Shown: in pieces, positions 8,282 through 18,876 of the stretch
How positions within the stretch are numbered: position 1 is the first letter of the stretch
How the letters are laid out: every line of letters starts with the position of its first letter
From: an uncultured Desulfobacteraceae bacterium
Lineage (GTDB): Bacteria; Desulfobacterota; Desulfobacteria; Desulfobacterales; UBA5852
NCBI GenBank assembly: GCA_913060875.1
Contig: CAJXSL010000001.1
Span: 512,464-576,463, forward strand
Reading direction: 5' to 3'
Length of the DNA stretch: 64,000 nucleotides
The notes under the pieces: model-generated
What the model saw: only the letters and a program-made list of their open reading frames with translations
Told to the model about the DNA's origin: nothing
The model's database searches: none
Made by a program: the position numbers and the translations under genes

Positions 8282-9027
8282 ACGCCATCCTTGAACTTGA
8301 ATCCGTCCACAAATCCTTCGGCGGTCTCCAGGTCACCCAGAATGTCAGCTTCGCGGTCATGCCCGGGGAAATTTCCGCCATCATCGGACCCAACGGCGCC
8401 GGCAAAACGACGTTGTTCAACCAGATCACGGGCCATCTGCTGCCCAACAGCGGCCGTATTCTCTTCCAGGGACACGATGTGGTGGGCGATTCGCCGCAGA
8501 AAATCGTGGCCCAGGGCATCGGGCGCGCTTTTCAGATCGCATCGCTATTTCCCGATGAAACGGTTCTGGACAACGTCAAAGTCGCCTGCCTTTCCCGGCT
8601 GGATCAGACCCGACGCTTCTGGCGGCCGGTGCAGCGCTTTCGCCGGGCCACGGAGCGAGCCCACGCTATTCTCGAAGACCTGGGCCTGGAAAAGCAGGCG
8701 GACCGGCTGGCGTTTGAACTGGCCCACGGGGATCAAAAATTGCTGGACATCGGCATCGCCCTGGTGCTCGAGCCTCAATTGCTTCTTCTGGACGAGCCCA
8801 CGGCCGGCATGTCGCCCGAAGAACGCCAGCGCACCCGGGAGCTGATCAAGAAATTGTGGAAAGCCTATGATCTGACCCTGGTTTTCATCGAACACGATAT
8901 GGACATGGTCTTCGGCATTGCCCAGAAGGTGCGTGTCCTGCAGCAGGGCGCCCTTCTGGCCGAGGGCACCCCGGATGAAATCCGGAACAACAAAGAAGTG
9001 GTCACGGCGTATCTGGGGGAGGCCTAA
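8278..9027 (+). CDS. Liv-type ABC ATPase, LivG family (system 1)
   Basis: A 249-residue ATP-binding subunit. Walker A GPNGAGKTT is near residue 38, the signature region is the LivG-type ELAHGDQ instead of LSGGQ, and Walker B LLLLDEPTAGM follows with the H-loop EHDMD. It energises the LivH/LivM pair together with the LivF-type ATPase encoded 2 bp downstream. Confidence 0.88.
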   Translation: MNAILELESVHKSFGGLQVTQNVSFAVMPGEISAIIGPNGAGKTTLFNQITGHLLPNSGRILFQGHDVVGDSPQKIVAQGIGRAFQIASLFPDETVLDNVKVACLSRLDQTRRFWRPVQRFRRATERAHAILEDLGLEKQADRLAFELAHGDQKLLDIGIALVLEPQLLLLDEPTAGMSPEERQRTRELIKKLWKAYDLTLVFIEHDMDMVFGIAQKVRVLQQGALLAEGTPDEIRNNKEVVTAYLGEA

Positions 9028-9029
9028 TC

Positions 9030-9734
9030 ATGAATACGGTACTCGAGGCGTTCGATCTGAACACATTTTACGACCGCAGCCACATTCTCTTCGATGTGAG
9101 CCTCAACATCGCCGCTGGCGAAACCGTTTGTCTCATGGGGCGCAACGGGGTGGGCAAGACCACGACGTTTCGCTCGTTGATGGGCCTGACACCCCCCAAG
9201 ACCGGCAAGATCGTTTTCAAAGGCAAGGCCTGCACCGGATTCAAACCCTTTCGAATGGCCCGTCTGGGGCTAGGGTTCGTACCGGAAGACCGGCGCATCC
9301 TGGGGCCGTTCACGGTCCAGGAAAATCTGGAACTGGGCCGCATTCCCGGCCGGACCGGCCATTGGGATCTGGACAGCGTCTACCGGCAATTCCCGATCCT
9401 GGCGGATATGACCCACCGCATGGGCGGGACCTTGTCGGGTGGCGAGCAGCAGATGCTGACCATCGCCCGGGCGCTCATGGGCAATCCCGACGTGCTGGTG
9501 CTGGACGAGCCCTCGGAGGGGCTTTCGCCGGTGATCGTTGCGGAGCTGAAAACGCTGATCCAGAACCTCAAAGCGGCGGATACCACCATTCTGCTGTCCG
9601 AGCAGAACCTGAAGTTTGCCATGGCCGTTTCCGATCGGGTGGTGGTGCTCGACAAGGGGCACGTGGTGTACCAAGGCCCGACCGATGCGTTTCAGAAAGA
9701 GGAGCAGATTCACAAAAAATACCTGGCGGTATGA
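9030..9734 (+). CDS. Liv-type ABC ATPase, LivF family (system 1)
   Basis: A 234-residue second ATPase of the same importer. Walker A GRNGVGKTT, a canonical LSGGEQQ signature and Walker B VLVLDEPSEGL are present; the LivF-type FVPEDRRI segment lies between them. Starts 2 bp after the LivG stop. It is followed by a 77-bp gap and the alcohol dehydrogenase gene on the same strand. Confidence 0.88.
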   Translation: MNTVLEAFDLNTFYDRSHILFDVSLNIAAGETVCLMGRNGVGKTTTFRSLMGLTPPKTGKIVFKGKACTGFKPFRMARLGLGFVPEDRRILGPFTVQENLELGRIPGRTGHWDLDSVYRQFPILADMTHRMGGTLSGGEQQMLTIARALMGNPDVLVLDEPSEGLSPVIVAELKTLIQNLKAADTTILLSEQNLKFAMAVSDRVVVLDKGHVVYQGPTDAFQKEEQIHKKYLAV

Positions 9735-9811
9735 CGTCGGCCGCAGGAATGGCGGTCAGGGGCCGCGCCCCGGAATAACCCGCGGATCAAATTTACCTGA
9801 TGGAGGTAGCG

Positions 9812-10969
9812 ATGAGCATGACCCGATTTTTTCAAACGTCTCCCCGGATTGTCATGGGCCCTGGATGCCTGTCCCAGATCGTGTCCGAAGTCGAGCGCCT
9901 CGGCGGTACCAGCGTCATGGTCATAACCGACCCGGGCCTGGTGCAGGCCGGCATCGTCGATCAACTCGAAACACGGTTGCAGGAAGGCAAGGTCGCCTAT
10001 ACCCGCTTCGACCAGGTGGAGCCGGATCCCCGCCTGGAAATCGCCGCCATGGCAACCGAGGCGATCAAGCTGGCGAAAGCGGACCTGATTATCGGTATCG
10101 GGGGCGGGTCGGCCATCGACATCGCTAAAATCGCCTCGGTGCTGGCGACCAATGACGGCGACCTAGCCGGCTATTTCGGTATCGACCTGATTCCCCAACC
10201 CGGGTTGAAGACCATCATCGTGCCCACCACGGCTGGCACCGGCAGTGAAGTCACGCCTATCGTGATTCTTTCCGATCTCGAGGAGAAACTGAAGAAAGGC
10301 GTGGTCAGTCCTTATCTGATGCCCTCGGTGGCGCTCCTGGATGCCGAGTTGACCCTGGGGCTGCCCGCCACGGTCACCGCGGCCACCGGCATGGATGCCC
10401 TCATTCACGCGGTGGAGGCCTTTACGTCCAAAAACGCCTACGGCATGACGGACATGCTGGCCCGCCAGGCCATTCGCCTGATCATCGGCAATATCCGCAC
10501 GGCGTTCGCCAACGGTGCCGATCTGCCCGCCCGCAGCGCCATGCTGGAGGGCAGCCTGCTGGCAGGGATGGCCTTTGCCAATGCCGGCGTTACGGCCGTC
10601 CACGCCTTTGCCTACCCGATCGGGGCCGAATACCATATCCCCCACGGCGTGGCCAACAGCATCATGCTGACCCCGGTCATGGAATTCAACATGCTGGGCA
10701 ATTTGGCCAAGTTCGCCGAACTGGCGGATCTTTTCGGGGAGGTCACGGAGGGGAAAACGCTGCGGGAGAAGGCCCAGGCCGCCGTGGAGGCCCTGCGTAC
10801 CCTCTCGCAGGATTTGCAGATCCCAGCCCATTTGAGTGCTTTCGGCGTCAAGGAGGACGACATTCCCAACCTGGCCGACGGGGTCATGAAGGTGACACGT
10901 CTCCTGGCCAATAACCCGCGTACGATGACCCAGGCCGATGCGGAAGTCATCTATCGGCGTATGCTTTAA
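9812..10969 (+). CDS. iron-dependent (group III) alcohol dehydrogenase
   Basis: A 385-residue cytoplasmic NAD(P)-dependent dehydrogenase of the Fe-ADH family, expected to interconvert an alcohol and its aldehyde. Visible are the nucleotide-binding GIGGGSAIDIAK segment (near residue 94) and the metal ligands in GMDALIHAVEAF and in the HAFAYPIG/HIPHG stretch. The ATG at 9812 is chosen because GGAGG lies 5 bp before it; an ATG at 9800 would overlap that site. It lies between a Liv importer and an aldehyde oxidoreductase, so it probably supplies or consumes the aldehyde handled by the next gene (inference). Confidence 0.87.
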   Translation: MSMTRFFQTSPRIVMGPGCLSQIVSEVERLGGTSVMVITDPGLVQAGIVDQLETRLQEGKVAYTRFDQVEPDPRLEIAAMATEAIKLAKADLIIGIGGGSAIDIAKIASVLATNDGDLAGYFGIDLIPQPGLKTIIVPTTAGTGSEVTPIVILSDLEEKLKKGVVSPYLMPSVALLDAELTLGLPATVTAATGMDALIHAVEAFTSKNAYGMTDMLARQAIRLIIGNIRTAFANGADLPARSAMLEGSLLAGMAFANAGVTAVHAFAYPIGAEYHIPHGVANSIMLTPVMEFNMLGNLAKFAELADLFGEVTEGKTLREKAQAAVEALRTLSQDLQIPAHLSAFGVKEDDIPNLADGVMKVTRLLANNPRTMTQADAEVIYRRML

Positions 10970-11002
10970 ACCGCTTACCACCCGGCTACAGGAGTGAACC
11001 CC

Positions 11003-12772
11003 ATGCACGGTTTTTTCAACATGGTGCTCAGAGTCAATGTCACCCAGGAATCCTACGAACTCCAGATGGTTTCCGACGACACCTTGCAGACCCATATGGG
11101 CGGCAAGGGGCTGGCCGCCCACCTGCTGCTGCGTCACAACCCGCCCGGTGTCGACCCCCTCAGTGCCGACAATCACCTGATTTTCGCCACGGGTCCGGTT
11201 TCCGGCAGCCCGGTCTGGGGCTCCTGCCGCCATGGCATTTTTACCAAATCCCCCCAGACCGGTTTTTTTTCGGAGTCCTATTCCGGCGGCAAGGCGGCTG
11301 AGCGCATGGCGGCCACCGGCTTCGACGCTGTCGTCATCCACGGCGCCGCCCAGCGGCCGGTCTGGCTCGAAATCTGCGAAGAAGCCGTCTATTTCCACCC
11401 GGCCGACGATCTCTGGGGCAAGGACACCTACCGCACCGAGGACGACGTCAAGGCCTGGATCAAGACCAACCGTCCCCAGGCCGGGGCCTGCGGTGTGGTG
11501 GTGATCGGTCCGGCCGGGGAGAAGCAGGTCAGCTTCGCCGTGGTGGAGAACGACTATTGGCGCAGCGCCGGCCGGACCGGGGTCGGGGCGGTGATGGGAT
11601 CGAAGAACATCAAGGCCATTGCCTTCTGGGGCAAGCGCAAAAAAACGTTTGCCGACCCGGGGGCACTCAAGCAGTTTGCCCGCAACCTGGCGGCCACCGG
11701 CAAGGACGATGCCGGCGTACAGGCCTATAAAACCAAGGGTACCCCCATGCTGGTGGACATCATGAACAATGTGGGGGGCTTCCCCACCCGCTACTGGCAG
11801 AAAGGCAAATTCGAGGGGGCCGACAAGATCAATGCCGGGGCCCTGCACTCGCGCTGCGAGGTCAAACCCAATGCCTGTCTCAAGTGCTTCATGGCCTGCG
11901 GGCGGCTGTCCACCGTCAAGACCGGGCGCCACCAGGGGCTTACCGTGGAGGGGCCTGAATACGAAACCATTTACGCTTTCGGCGGCCTGTGTGAGCTGGA
12001 CAGCATCGAAGAGATTATCTACCTGAACGATCTCTGCGATCGCCTGGGCATCGATACCATTACCGCGGGAAACCTGGCCGGACTGACCATCGAGGCGGTT
12101 CGCCAGGGGCGCATCGACTATGCCATCGACTACGGGCAGGCCGAGGCCGTGGCCCGGCTGATCGAAGACATTGCCGCACGGAACGGCATCGGCGACACCC
12201 TGGCGCGTGGCATCTGTTTTACGGCCGTGGAATGGGGCATGGCCGACCAGGCCATTCACGTCAAAGGCCTCGAACCGGCGGGTTACGATCCCCGCGTTCT
12301 GAAAGGCATGGGGCTGGCCTACGGCTCCTCGGACCGGGGGGCCTGCCACCTGCGGGCCACTTTCTACAAGCCGGAACTGGCCGGGATGGTGGATTCGGAA
12401 ACCATTCCGGGCAAGGCGGCCATCTTTACCGAGTGGGAGGACCGCCTGACGCTTTTCGACACCTTTATCCTGTGCCGCTTTTACCGCGATCTCTACCAGT
12501 GGGAGCAGTTGGCCGAGATCCTGCGCGGCACCACCGGACTGGACCTGGACACGGACGGCATGCGGGCGATTGCCGCGGCCGTCAGTGACGACGCGCGCCG
12601 GTTCAACCTGCGCGAAGGTCTGACCCCGGAAGACGACCAGCTGCCGCCCCGGTTCCACAAAGAGGCCCTGCCCGAAACCGGGAAAGTGATTACCGAAGAC
12701 CAGATGAAAATGATGCTGTCGGAATACTACCAGGCCCGGGGCTGGAATGAGAATGGCGAACCGCCGGCCTGA
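11003..12772 (+). CDS. tungsten-type aldehyde:ferredoxin oxidoreductase
   Basis: A 589-residue member of the AOR family, which oxidises aldehydes to carboxylic acids at a bis-pterin tungsten (or molybdenum) centre and passes electrons to ferredoxin. The N-terminal domain has the pterin-binding GGKGLAAHLL and GSCRHGIFTK stretches; the 4Fe-4S ligands are Cys292, Cys295, Cys299 (CLKCFMAC) and Cys491 (FILCRF). The ATG at 11003 is preferred because the GTG at 10994 lies inside the Shine-Dalgarno. It follows the alcohol dehydrogenase by 33 bp. Together they could take an alcohol to an acid, or run in reverse with low-potential electrons. Substrate unknown. Confidence 0.9.
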   Translation: MHGFFNMVLRVNVTQESYELQMVSDDTLQTHMGGKGLAAHLLLRHNPPGVDPLSADNHLIFATGPVSGSPVWGSCRHGIFTKSPQTGFFSESYSGGKAAERMAATGFDAVVIHGAAQRPVWLEICEEAVYFHPADDLWGKDTYRTEDDVKAWIKTNRPQAGACGVVVIGPAGEKQVSFAVVENDYWRSAGRTGVGAVMGSKNIKAIAFWGKRKKTFADPGALKQFARNLAATGKDDAGVQAYKTKGTPMLVDIMNNVGGFPTRYWQKGKFEGADKINAGALHSRCEVKPNACLKCFMACGRLSTVKTGRHQGLTVEGPEYETIYAFGGLCELDSIEEIIYLNDLCDRLGIDTITAGNLAGLTIEAVRQGRIDYAIDYGQAEAVARLIEDIAARNGIGDTLARGICFTAVEWGMADQAIHVKGLEPAGYDPRVLKGMGLAYGSSDRGACHLRATFYKPELAGMVDSETIPGKAAIFTEWEDRLTLFDTFILCRFYRDLYQWEQLAEILRGTTGLDLDTDGMRAIAAAVSDDARRFNLREGLTPEDDQLPPRFHKEALPETGKVITEDQMKMMLSEYYQARGWNENGEPPA

Positions 12773-12968
12773 TCCGGCGCGGTTCCCATCTGGAGAGAAC
12801 GCCGTGCGTCCAGGCGGTGACCGGAAAAATCGGAAATGGTAGCTCTATCGTTTCCGATGCTTAAAAAATGATGAATCGAAGCGACCTGGAAGCCAAGCTG
12901 CCGGAGATGGTCGCTGGTGGCCGTTTGCCAGGCATTATCCTGACAACCGTTTCAAGGAGGTAGCAACG

Positions 12969-14192
12969 ATGAGAAAAGGGATCATTGCAGCAATGGTTTT
13001 GCCCCTGGTGGTGATCAGCCTGGTGCTGGCCGCACCGGCTTGGTCCGCCCCGACGGTCAAGGTGGGCTTTGTCTACATCATGTCCGGTCCGTTTTCCGCC
13101 TACGGCCAATTCGCCAAGAAGGGGGCCGAGCTGGCGGTGGATGAAATCAATGCCGCCGGCGGCATCAGCGGCCACAAGGTGGAGGCCTTTTTTGAAGATT
13201 CCACCGGCAAGCCGGATGTTGCCATTCGGGCCCTGCGGAAACTGGTCTTCCAGGAGAAAGTGGATTTCCTCATCGGTCTCGATTCCAGTGGGGTGGCCAA
13301 GACCGTAGTGCCCTCCATCCCGCAGATGAAAACACCGTTGATCATCACCCATGCCGCCACCCCGGATGTGACCGGCAGCGTCTGCAACCGCTATGTCTTC
13401 CGCATCTCCGTGAACCTGCCCCAGAACGTCAAGGCGGCTGCCATGCTGGCCGCGGGCACCGACGCCAAGACCTGGACCACCATCGGACCGGATTATGCCT
13501 TCGGGCATCAGAGCTGGGAATACTTTGAGAAGTATCTGCAGGTGATGAAGCCGGATGCCAATTTCCTGCCCAAGGACGCGGTGGCGTTTCCGCCCTTCAA
13601 AACCACGGATTTCAATCCCTACATCAACAAGATCATGCAGTCCGGGGCCGACGGGGTGCTGGTTTCCCTGTGGGGGGGCAACCTGATCGATTTCGTGCGC
13701 CAGGCCCAGGAAATGGGGCTCTTCGACGGTAAACGCCAGGTGCTGATGACCCTGGGGGCGGCCACCGAAGTGCTTTCGGCCCTGGGGGACAAGATGCCCG
13801 AAGGCCTGTGGGTCGGCACACGCTATTGGTTTCTGGCCAACGATTCCCAGCGCAACCAGGATTTCGTCAAAGCCTACTTCGACCGTTATGGGGAATATCC
13901 GTCCTACAATGCCCATGGGGCCTACGGGGCGCTCTACACCTACAAGGCTGCAGCCGAAAAGGCCGGGGGCATCGACAAAGAAAAAGTCATCGATGCCCTG
14001 GAAGGGCTGACCGTGGAATTGCCCGTCGGTGAAATCACCATCCGTCCGGAAGACCACCAGGCCCTTTCGGACGTGTCCTGGGGCCAGACCGCCGGCCACG
14101 CGAACTACCCGATCCGCATCCTCAATCCGGTCAAGATCTTCAAGGCCGGGGACGTGACGCCCTCGCCGGCGGACAGCGGGTGCCGGAAGTAA
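12969..14192 (+). CDS. Liv-type ABC transporter substrate-binding protein (system 2)
   Basis: A 407-residue periplasmic binding protein with a signal peptide (1-27) and a Peripla_BP_6 fold, beginning KVGFVYIMSGPFSAYGQF. It is only distantly similar to the first binding protein, so this is a second transporter rather than a recent tandem copy. AAGGAGG 6 bp before the ATG. The 196-bp gap before it holds a modest hairpin (12829-12836 with 12851-12858) but no clear -24/-12 site; it may be reached by read-through from the sigma-54 promoter. Confidence 0.85.
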   Translation: MRKGIIAAMVLPLVVISLVLAAPAWSAPTVKVGFVYIMSGPFSAYGQFAKKGAELAVDEINAAGGISGHKVEAFFEDSTGKPDVAIRALRKLVFQEKVDFLIGLDSSGVAKTVVPSIPQMKTPLIITHAATPDVTGSVCNRYVFRISVNLPQNVKAAAMLAAGTDAKTWTTIGPDYAFGHQSWEYFEKYLQVMKPDANFLPKDAVAFPPFKTTDFNPYINKIMQSGADGVLVSLWGGNLIDFVRQAQEMGLFDGKRQVLMTLGAATEVLSALGDKMPEGLWVGTRYWFLANDSQRNQDFVKAYFDRYGEYPSYNAHGAYGALYTYKAAAEKAGGIDKEKVIDALEGLTVELPVGEITIRPEDHQALSDVSWGQTAGHANYPIRILNPVKIFKAGDVTPSPADSGCRK

Positions 14193-14201
14193 AACGAACT
14201 T

Positions 14202-14262
14202 AGGGCGGTCAACCGGCCGCCTGTCCATCAGCAGCGGTCCGGGCGAACGCTTCCCGGGCCGC
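14202..14262 (+). terminator. tandem intercistronic hairpins after binding-protein gene 2
   Basis: Two GC-rich stem-loops follow the binding-protein stop: a small one at about 14202-14221 and a stronger 10-bp stem (14234-14243 with 14253-14262). No T-tract. As in system 1, they probably stabilise the binding-protein mRNA or reduce read-through. Confidence 0.4.
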
Positions 14263-14288
14263 TCCCAACGTCCTGCAATGAGGTGGTC

Positions 14289-15149
14289 TTGGAAAGCTTC
14301 CTGATCAATCTGTTGAACGGGCTCAGCTGGGGCATGCTTCTTTTCCTCATTTCCCTGGGGCTCACCACGGTATTCGGCGTACTGGGCATCCTCAATTTCG
14401 CCCACGGGTCGTTCTTCATGCTGGGGGCCTACCTGTGCATGCAGATCATGCACATCATGCCCTCCTTCTGGTCCGGCATTCTGGTCGGCCCGCTGGTGGT
14501 CGCCCTGCTGGGAGTCCTTATCGAGCGTGTTCTCCTGCGCAAGGTCTATGGGCGCGACATTTCGTTCCAGCTGCTCCTGACCTTTGCCATCCTGCTTGTA
14601 CTGGACGATGCGGTACGCATCATCTGGGGTCCCGGCTACCACGTGGTGGAGCCGCCGGCCATCCTGTCCGGAGTGTTTACCCTCGGCACGCGCACCTATC
14701 CGGTCTACCGCCTTTTTCTGGTCATTGCCGGCCCGCTGGTGGGGCTGGCCCTATGGCTGTTTTTCCAATTCAGCCGCTGGGGTCGGATTATCCGGGCCGC
14801 CGCCATGGATCGGGAGATGGCCGAAGGGGTCGGTATCCGGGTGCCCATGCTTTTTACGGTGGTCTTCGCCCTGGGGACCTGGCTGGCCGCTTTCGGCGGC
14901 GCCCTGGCAGCGCCGCACCAGAGCCTGGCGCCCTCCATGGGCGAACGCATCATCATCGAGAGCTTTATCGTGGTTGTCTGCGGCGGAATGGGCAGCTTCC
15001 CGGGGGCCTTTGCCGGTGCGCTGATCCTGGGGCTGTTCGAGTCCTTCGGGACTGTTTTTTTGGGCAGCGCCCAGATGGCGGTGCCCTACATTCTGCTGGC
15101 GGCGGTTTTGCTGGTGCGCCCCTACGGATTTTTCGGACGGGAGGTGTGA
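14289..15149 (+). CDS. Liv-type ABC permease, LivH family (system 2)
   Basis: A 286-residue membrane protein with about eight hydrophobic helices and the motif GILNFAHGSFFMLGAY near residue 40. The frame has no ATG at its beginning; TTG at 14289 is preferred because GAGGTGG lies 5 bp upstream, while GTG at 14283 would sit inside that site. Transport partner of the LivM-type protein encoded 1 bp downstream. Confidence 0.85.
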   Translation: MESFLINLLNGLSWGMLLFLISLGLTTVFGVLGILNFAHGSFFMLGAYLCMQIMHIMPSFWSGILVGPLVVALLGVLIERVLLRKVYGRDISFQLLLTFAILLVLDDAVRIIWGPGYHVVEPPAILSGVFTLGTRTYPVYRLFLVIAGPLVGLALWLFFQFSRWGRIIRAAAMDREMAEGVGIRVPMLFTVVFALGTWLAAFGGALAAPHQSLAPSMGERIIIESFIVVVCGGMGSFPGAFAGALILGLFESFGTVFLGSAQMAVPYILLAAVLLVRPYGFFGREV

Positions 15150-15150
15150 G

Positions 15151-16115
15151 GTGGCGGACACGAAGCGTATGCAAACCGTTGCCGGCATTATACTGGTGTT
15201 CATTCTTTTCCTGACCGGACCCTTTATCCTGCCGGTCTACTGGACCATGATCCTGACGGAAATCCTGATCATGGGGCTTCTGGCCATGAGCTTCAACCTG
15301 CTCTTCGGCTATACCGGCCTGCTTTCTTTCGGGCAGGCCGGATTTTTCGGGGTGGGCGCCTATGCCACGGCCCTTTTCCTGTCCAAGGGGGGCAACTCGC
15401 TTTTCGTGAGCCTCGTGGCCGCCCTGGGGGCCGGTGCCGTTGCCGCCCTGGTGATCGGTTTTCTCTGCGTGCGCCGGGACGAAATTTATTTTGCCATGAT
15501 CACCCTGGGGTTCGGGATGATGCTCTATACGGTGGCCCACAACTGGCTCAGCCTGACCGGCGGCAGTGACGGACTGCCCCTGTTGAACGTGCCCGCGCTG
15601 AACCTCCTGGGGCGGGAATTCAGTCTCTTCGATCCCAACGTGATGTACCTGTTCGTTTTGACCGTGACGGCCCTGTGCATTTTCTTTTTATGGCGGGTGG
15701 TCCGCTCGCCCTTTGGTCTCATGCTGACGGCGATCCGGGAGAACAAGCAGCGGTTGGCTTTCGTGGGGGCCGGGGTGCAGCACCTGCGGCTGGCCGCCTT
15801 CGTGATCGCCGGCGCCTTGGCCGGGATGGCCGGGGGGCTGTTCTGCCTGTTCAACGCCATGGCCACGCCGGACATCCTGCACTGGGGTTTTTCTTCCCGT
15901 CCGGTGCTGATGACGGTTCTGGGCGGATCGGGGATTTTCTTCGGCCCCCTGTTCGGAGCCGCTATCTTCTTCGGTCTGGAGCAGTTGATCACCAGCATGA
16001 CGGAAAACTGGATGATTTTTCTGGGCATCATCCTCGTGCCGGTGGTGATTTTCTTCCCTCACGGCATCCTGGGCACCCTGATGGACTGGATGCGGACAAG
16101 GACAAAGCGCGCACC

Positions 16116-16119
<4 letters not shown>
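15151..16119 (+). CDS. Liv-type ABC permease, LivM family (system 2)
   Basis: A 322-residue permease with about ten membrane helices. The conserved FGYTGLLSFGQAGFFGVG stretch lies near residue 50, and the cytoplasmic coupling loop LTAIRENKQRLAFVG near 190. Starts with GTG 1 bp after the preceding stop (GAGGTGTGAG supplies the ribosome site) and ends in an ATGA overlap with the ATPase gene. Confidence 0.87.
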
Positions 16120-16872
<753 letters not shown>

Positions 16873-16880
<8 letters not shown>

Positions 16881-17571
16881 ACTGAAAGACATTCATGTCT
16901 ACTACGGTGACAGCTATATCCTCCAGGGCGTCAGCCTGGATGTCCGGGAAGGGGAGATCGTATGCCTGCTGGGGCGCAATGGTGCCGGCAAGACCACGAC
17001 CATGCGGGGCATCATGGGCTACAACCCGCCGGCCCGGGGACAGGTGGTTTTCGACGGCCGGGACATTACGGGAAAACCGGTTTACGACAATGTCCGTCTG
17101 GGGCTTGGTTTCGTACCCGAGGACCGGCGCATTTTCCCGGACCTGAGTGTGGTGGAAAACCTGGAGGTGGCCCGTCTCCCGGCGCGGCCCGGCCAGACCG
17201 CCTGGACCGAAGCGCGTATCTTCGAGGCCTTCTCCCTTTTGAAGAAGCTGCGCGACCACAAGGGCGGGGCCCTCTCCGGCGGCGAGCAGCAGATGCTGGC
17301 CCTGGCCCGGGCGCTCATGGGCAATCCCCGCATGCTGCTCCTGGACGAACCCTGCGAGGGGCTGGCCCCGATCATCGTCGAGCATATCGGCGAGATCATC
17401 AGGGCCCTGAAGTCCGCCGTGCCCATTCTGATGACCGAACAGAACGCCCACTTTGCGCTCAGCATTGCCGACCGGGGCTATGTCATCGACAAGGGCCGGG
17501 TGCGCTACGAAGGCCTGGCCGAAGAACTGGGCGGCAATGAGGAGATCCAGCAGCGGTACCTGGCGGTCTGA
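16873..17571 (+). CDS. Liv-type ABC ATPase, LivF family (system 2)
   Basis: A 232-residue ATPase with Walker A GRNGAGKTT, LSGGEQQ and Walker B MLLLDEPCEGL. The GTG at 16873 (protein begins MIELKDIHVYYG, as usual for LivF) is chosen over an earlier in-frame ATG inside the preceding gene. Last gene of the cluster; a convergent dehydrogenase begins only 21 bp beyond its stop. Confidence 0.87.
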
Positions 17572-17592
17572 GCATTTTCCCTTCGCATCAAT

Positions 17593-18546
17593 TTAAACGA
17601 TCTTATTCTGGGGGGTGCCCTCCAGCCAGCGTTCAATATTGGCGAATGCAATTTCCGCCCGGCGAACGAAAGCTTCCTCGGTGGCGAAGGCCACGTGGGG
17701 CGCCAAGAGGGCGTTTTCCTTATCAAACAGGGCATACCCTTCCGGCAGGGGCGGTTCGGTTTCAAAAACGTCCAGGGCCGCGGCGGCGATTTGCTTTTTA
17801 TCCAGGGCTTCCGCCAGGGCGGGTATATCCACCACCGGCCCACGGGACGTGTTAATAAGCAGGGCGCTCGGTTTCATGCGGGCCAGCTTTTCCCGGCTGA
17901 TGATGCCACGCGTCGCGTCGGTCAGGGGCAGGTGCAGGGTAACGATATCGCTCTGGGCCAGCACGTCGTCCAGTTCGAGATAACGAACGCCCAGTGCTTC
18001 GGCCTCCGGCTTGGGGGTGCGGCTGTAGGCGATGAGATGGCAGCCGAAGGCCTTGCCGATTTCCGCCACACGCATTCCGATGGCCCCCGTGCCCACAATC
18101 CCAAGCGTTTTGCCTCTAAGGTCTTTCCCGATGAAACCGGCCCGTGTCTTACATTCCCGCGTGACATGATCGCACTGCACAACGAATCGGAGCAGGGAAA
18201 TCATGAATCCGAACGCCAGTTCGGCCACCGAGTCGGTGGAATAACCGGCACAGTTGCACACCGTGATGCCGCGCTCGCGACAGGCATCCAGATCGATATG
18301 ATCCAATCCGGTAAAGGCCACCGAGATCATTTTGAGGTTTGGGACGGCTTTGATAACGTTGGCGGAAAGCGGCAGGTTGCCGACCATGAGAATTTCGGCG
18401 TCCCGGCTGCGTTCGATCAGGGTGTCGTCGTCCTCCACCCGGGTGTCGTAGGCCGTGAACGAATGGCCGTTGTCCTGGAGAAAGCCTGAGACCCTTTCGA
18501 GAACATCCGGTGCAATAACAAGAGGTTCGAGCAGTACCGTTTTCAT
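17593..18546 (-). CDS. D-isomer-specific 2-hydroxyacid dehydrogenase
   Basis: A 317-residue NAD-dependent enzyme that reduces a 2-keto acid to a D-2-hydroxy acid or the reverse (lactate, glycerate/hydroxypyruvate or phosphoglycerate type). The Rossmann motif GIVGTGAIG is near residue 148; the catalytic triad is visible as Arg in NTSRGP, Glu in FETEPP and His in APHVAF. Length matches glycerate/hydroxypyruvate reductases without the C-terminal ACT domain of SerA. It has its own upstream GAAAGGAG site. It faces the transporter cluster and is probably regulated separately. Substrate not determinable. Confidence 0.85.
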   Translation of the reverse strand: MKTVLLEPLVIAPDVLERVSGFLQDNGHSFTAYDTRVEDDDTLIERSRDAEILMVGNLPLSANVIKAVPNLKMISVAFTGLDHIDLDACRERGITVCNCAGYSTDSVAELAFGFMISLLRFVVQCDHVTRECKTRAGFIGKDLRGKTLGIVGTGAIGMRVAEIGKAFGCHLIAYSRTPKPEAEALGVRYLELDDVLAQSDIVTLHLPLTDATRGIISREKLARMKPSALLINTSRGPVVDIPALAEALDKKQIAAAALDVFETEPPLPEGYALFDKENALLAPHVAFATEEAFVRRAEIAFANIERWLEGTPQNKIV

Positions 18547-18876
18547 CGTTTCTCCTTTCGGTTTATCGGGAGGCCCAACGGGCTATTAAGAGCAAATGCT
18601 CAATACTTAAAAATAATCATCACAGATCGGTGGTCAACATTCTCCGGATGGAAAAACAGCCGAAATCTCAAAAAAACATTGGCCGCCAGGCATGGGCTCC
18701 GAGATGAAGGAAAGAACCGACCTGGACTTCAGGCATCCGTTTCCGGACCTGATTTGAATCCGGATGGAACCTTTTCGTGTGCGATTGCTTTTCAGACGGG
18801 GTTTGCTATGCTGATGACATGACTGGCGGCGCTGCACAGGCGAATCCATATTTGACCACTTGTTAAGGAGAATTTC
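18547..18876. other. divergent intergenic region
   Basis: Lies between the dehydrogenase and a secreted protein. An AT-rich stretch at 18580-18620 is a likely place for the dehydrogenase promoter. The open frames here lack ribosome sites, and I see no gene. Confidence 0.4.

Noticed and set aside
10163..12658. An 831-codon minus-strand open frame across ADH and AOR
   Set aside because: Two strongly recognisable genes lie opposite; the antisense product is low-complexity and without a start signal.
12829..12858. Terminator before binding-protein gene 2
   Set aside because: The 8-bp stem has a long loop and no adjoining T-run; it is not good enough to call, although it could matter for transcription of system 2.
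12900..12935. A second sigma-54 promoter before binding-protein gene 2
   Set aside because: A GG...GC pair exists near GGTGGCCGTTTGCC, but the spacing is 9 bp rather than 10 and the flanks do not match.
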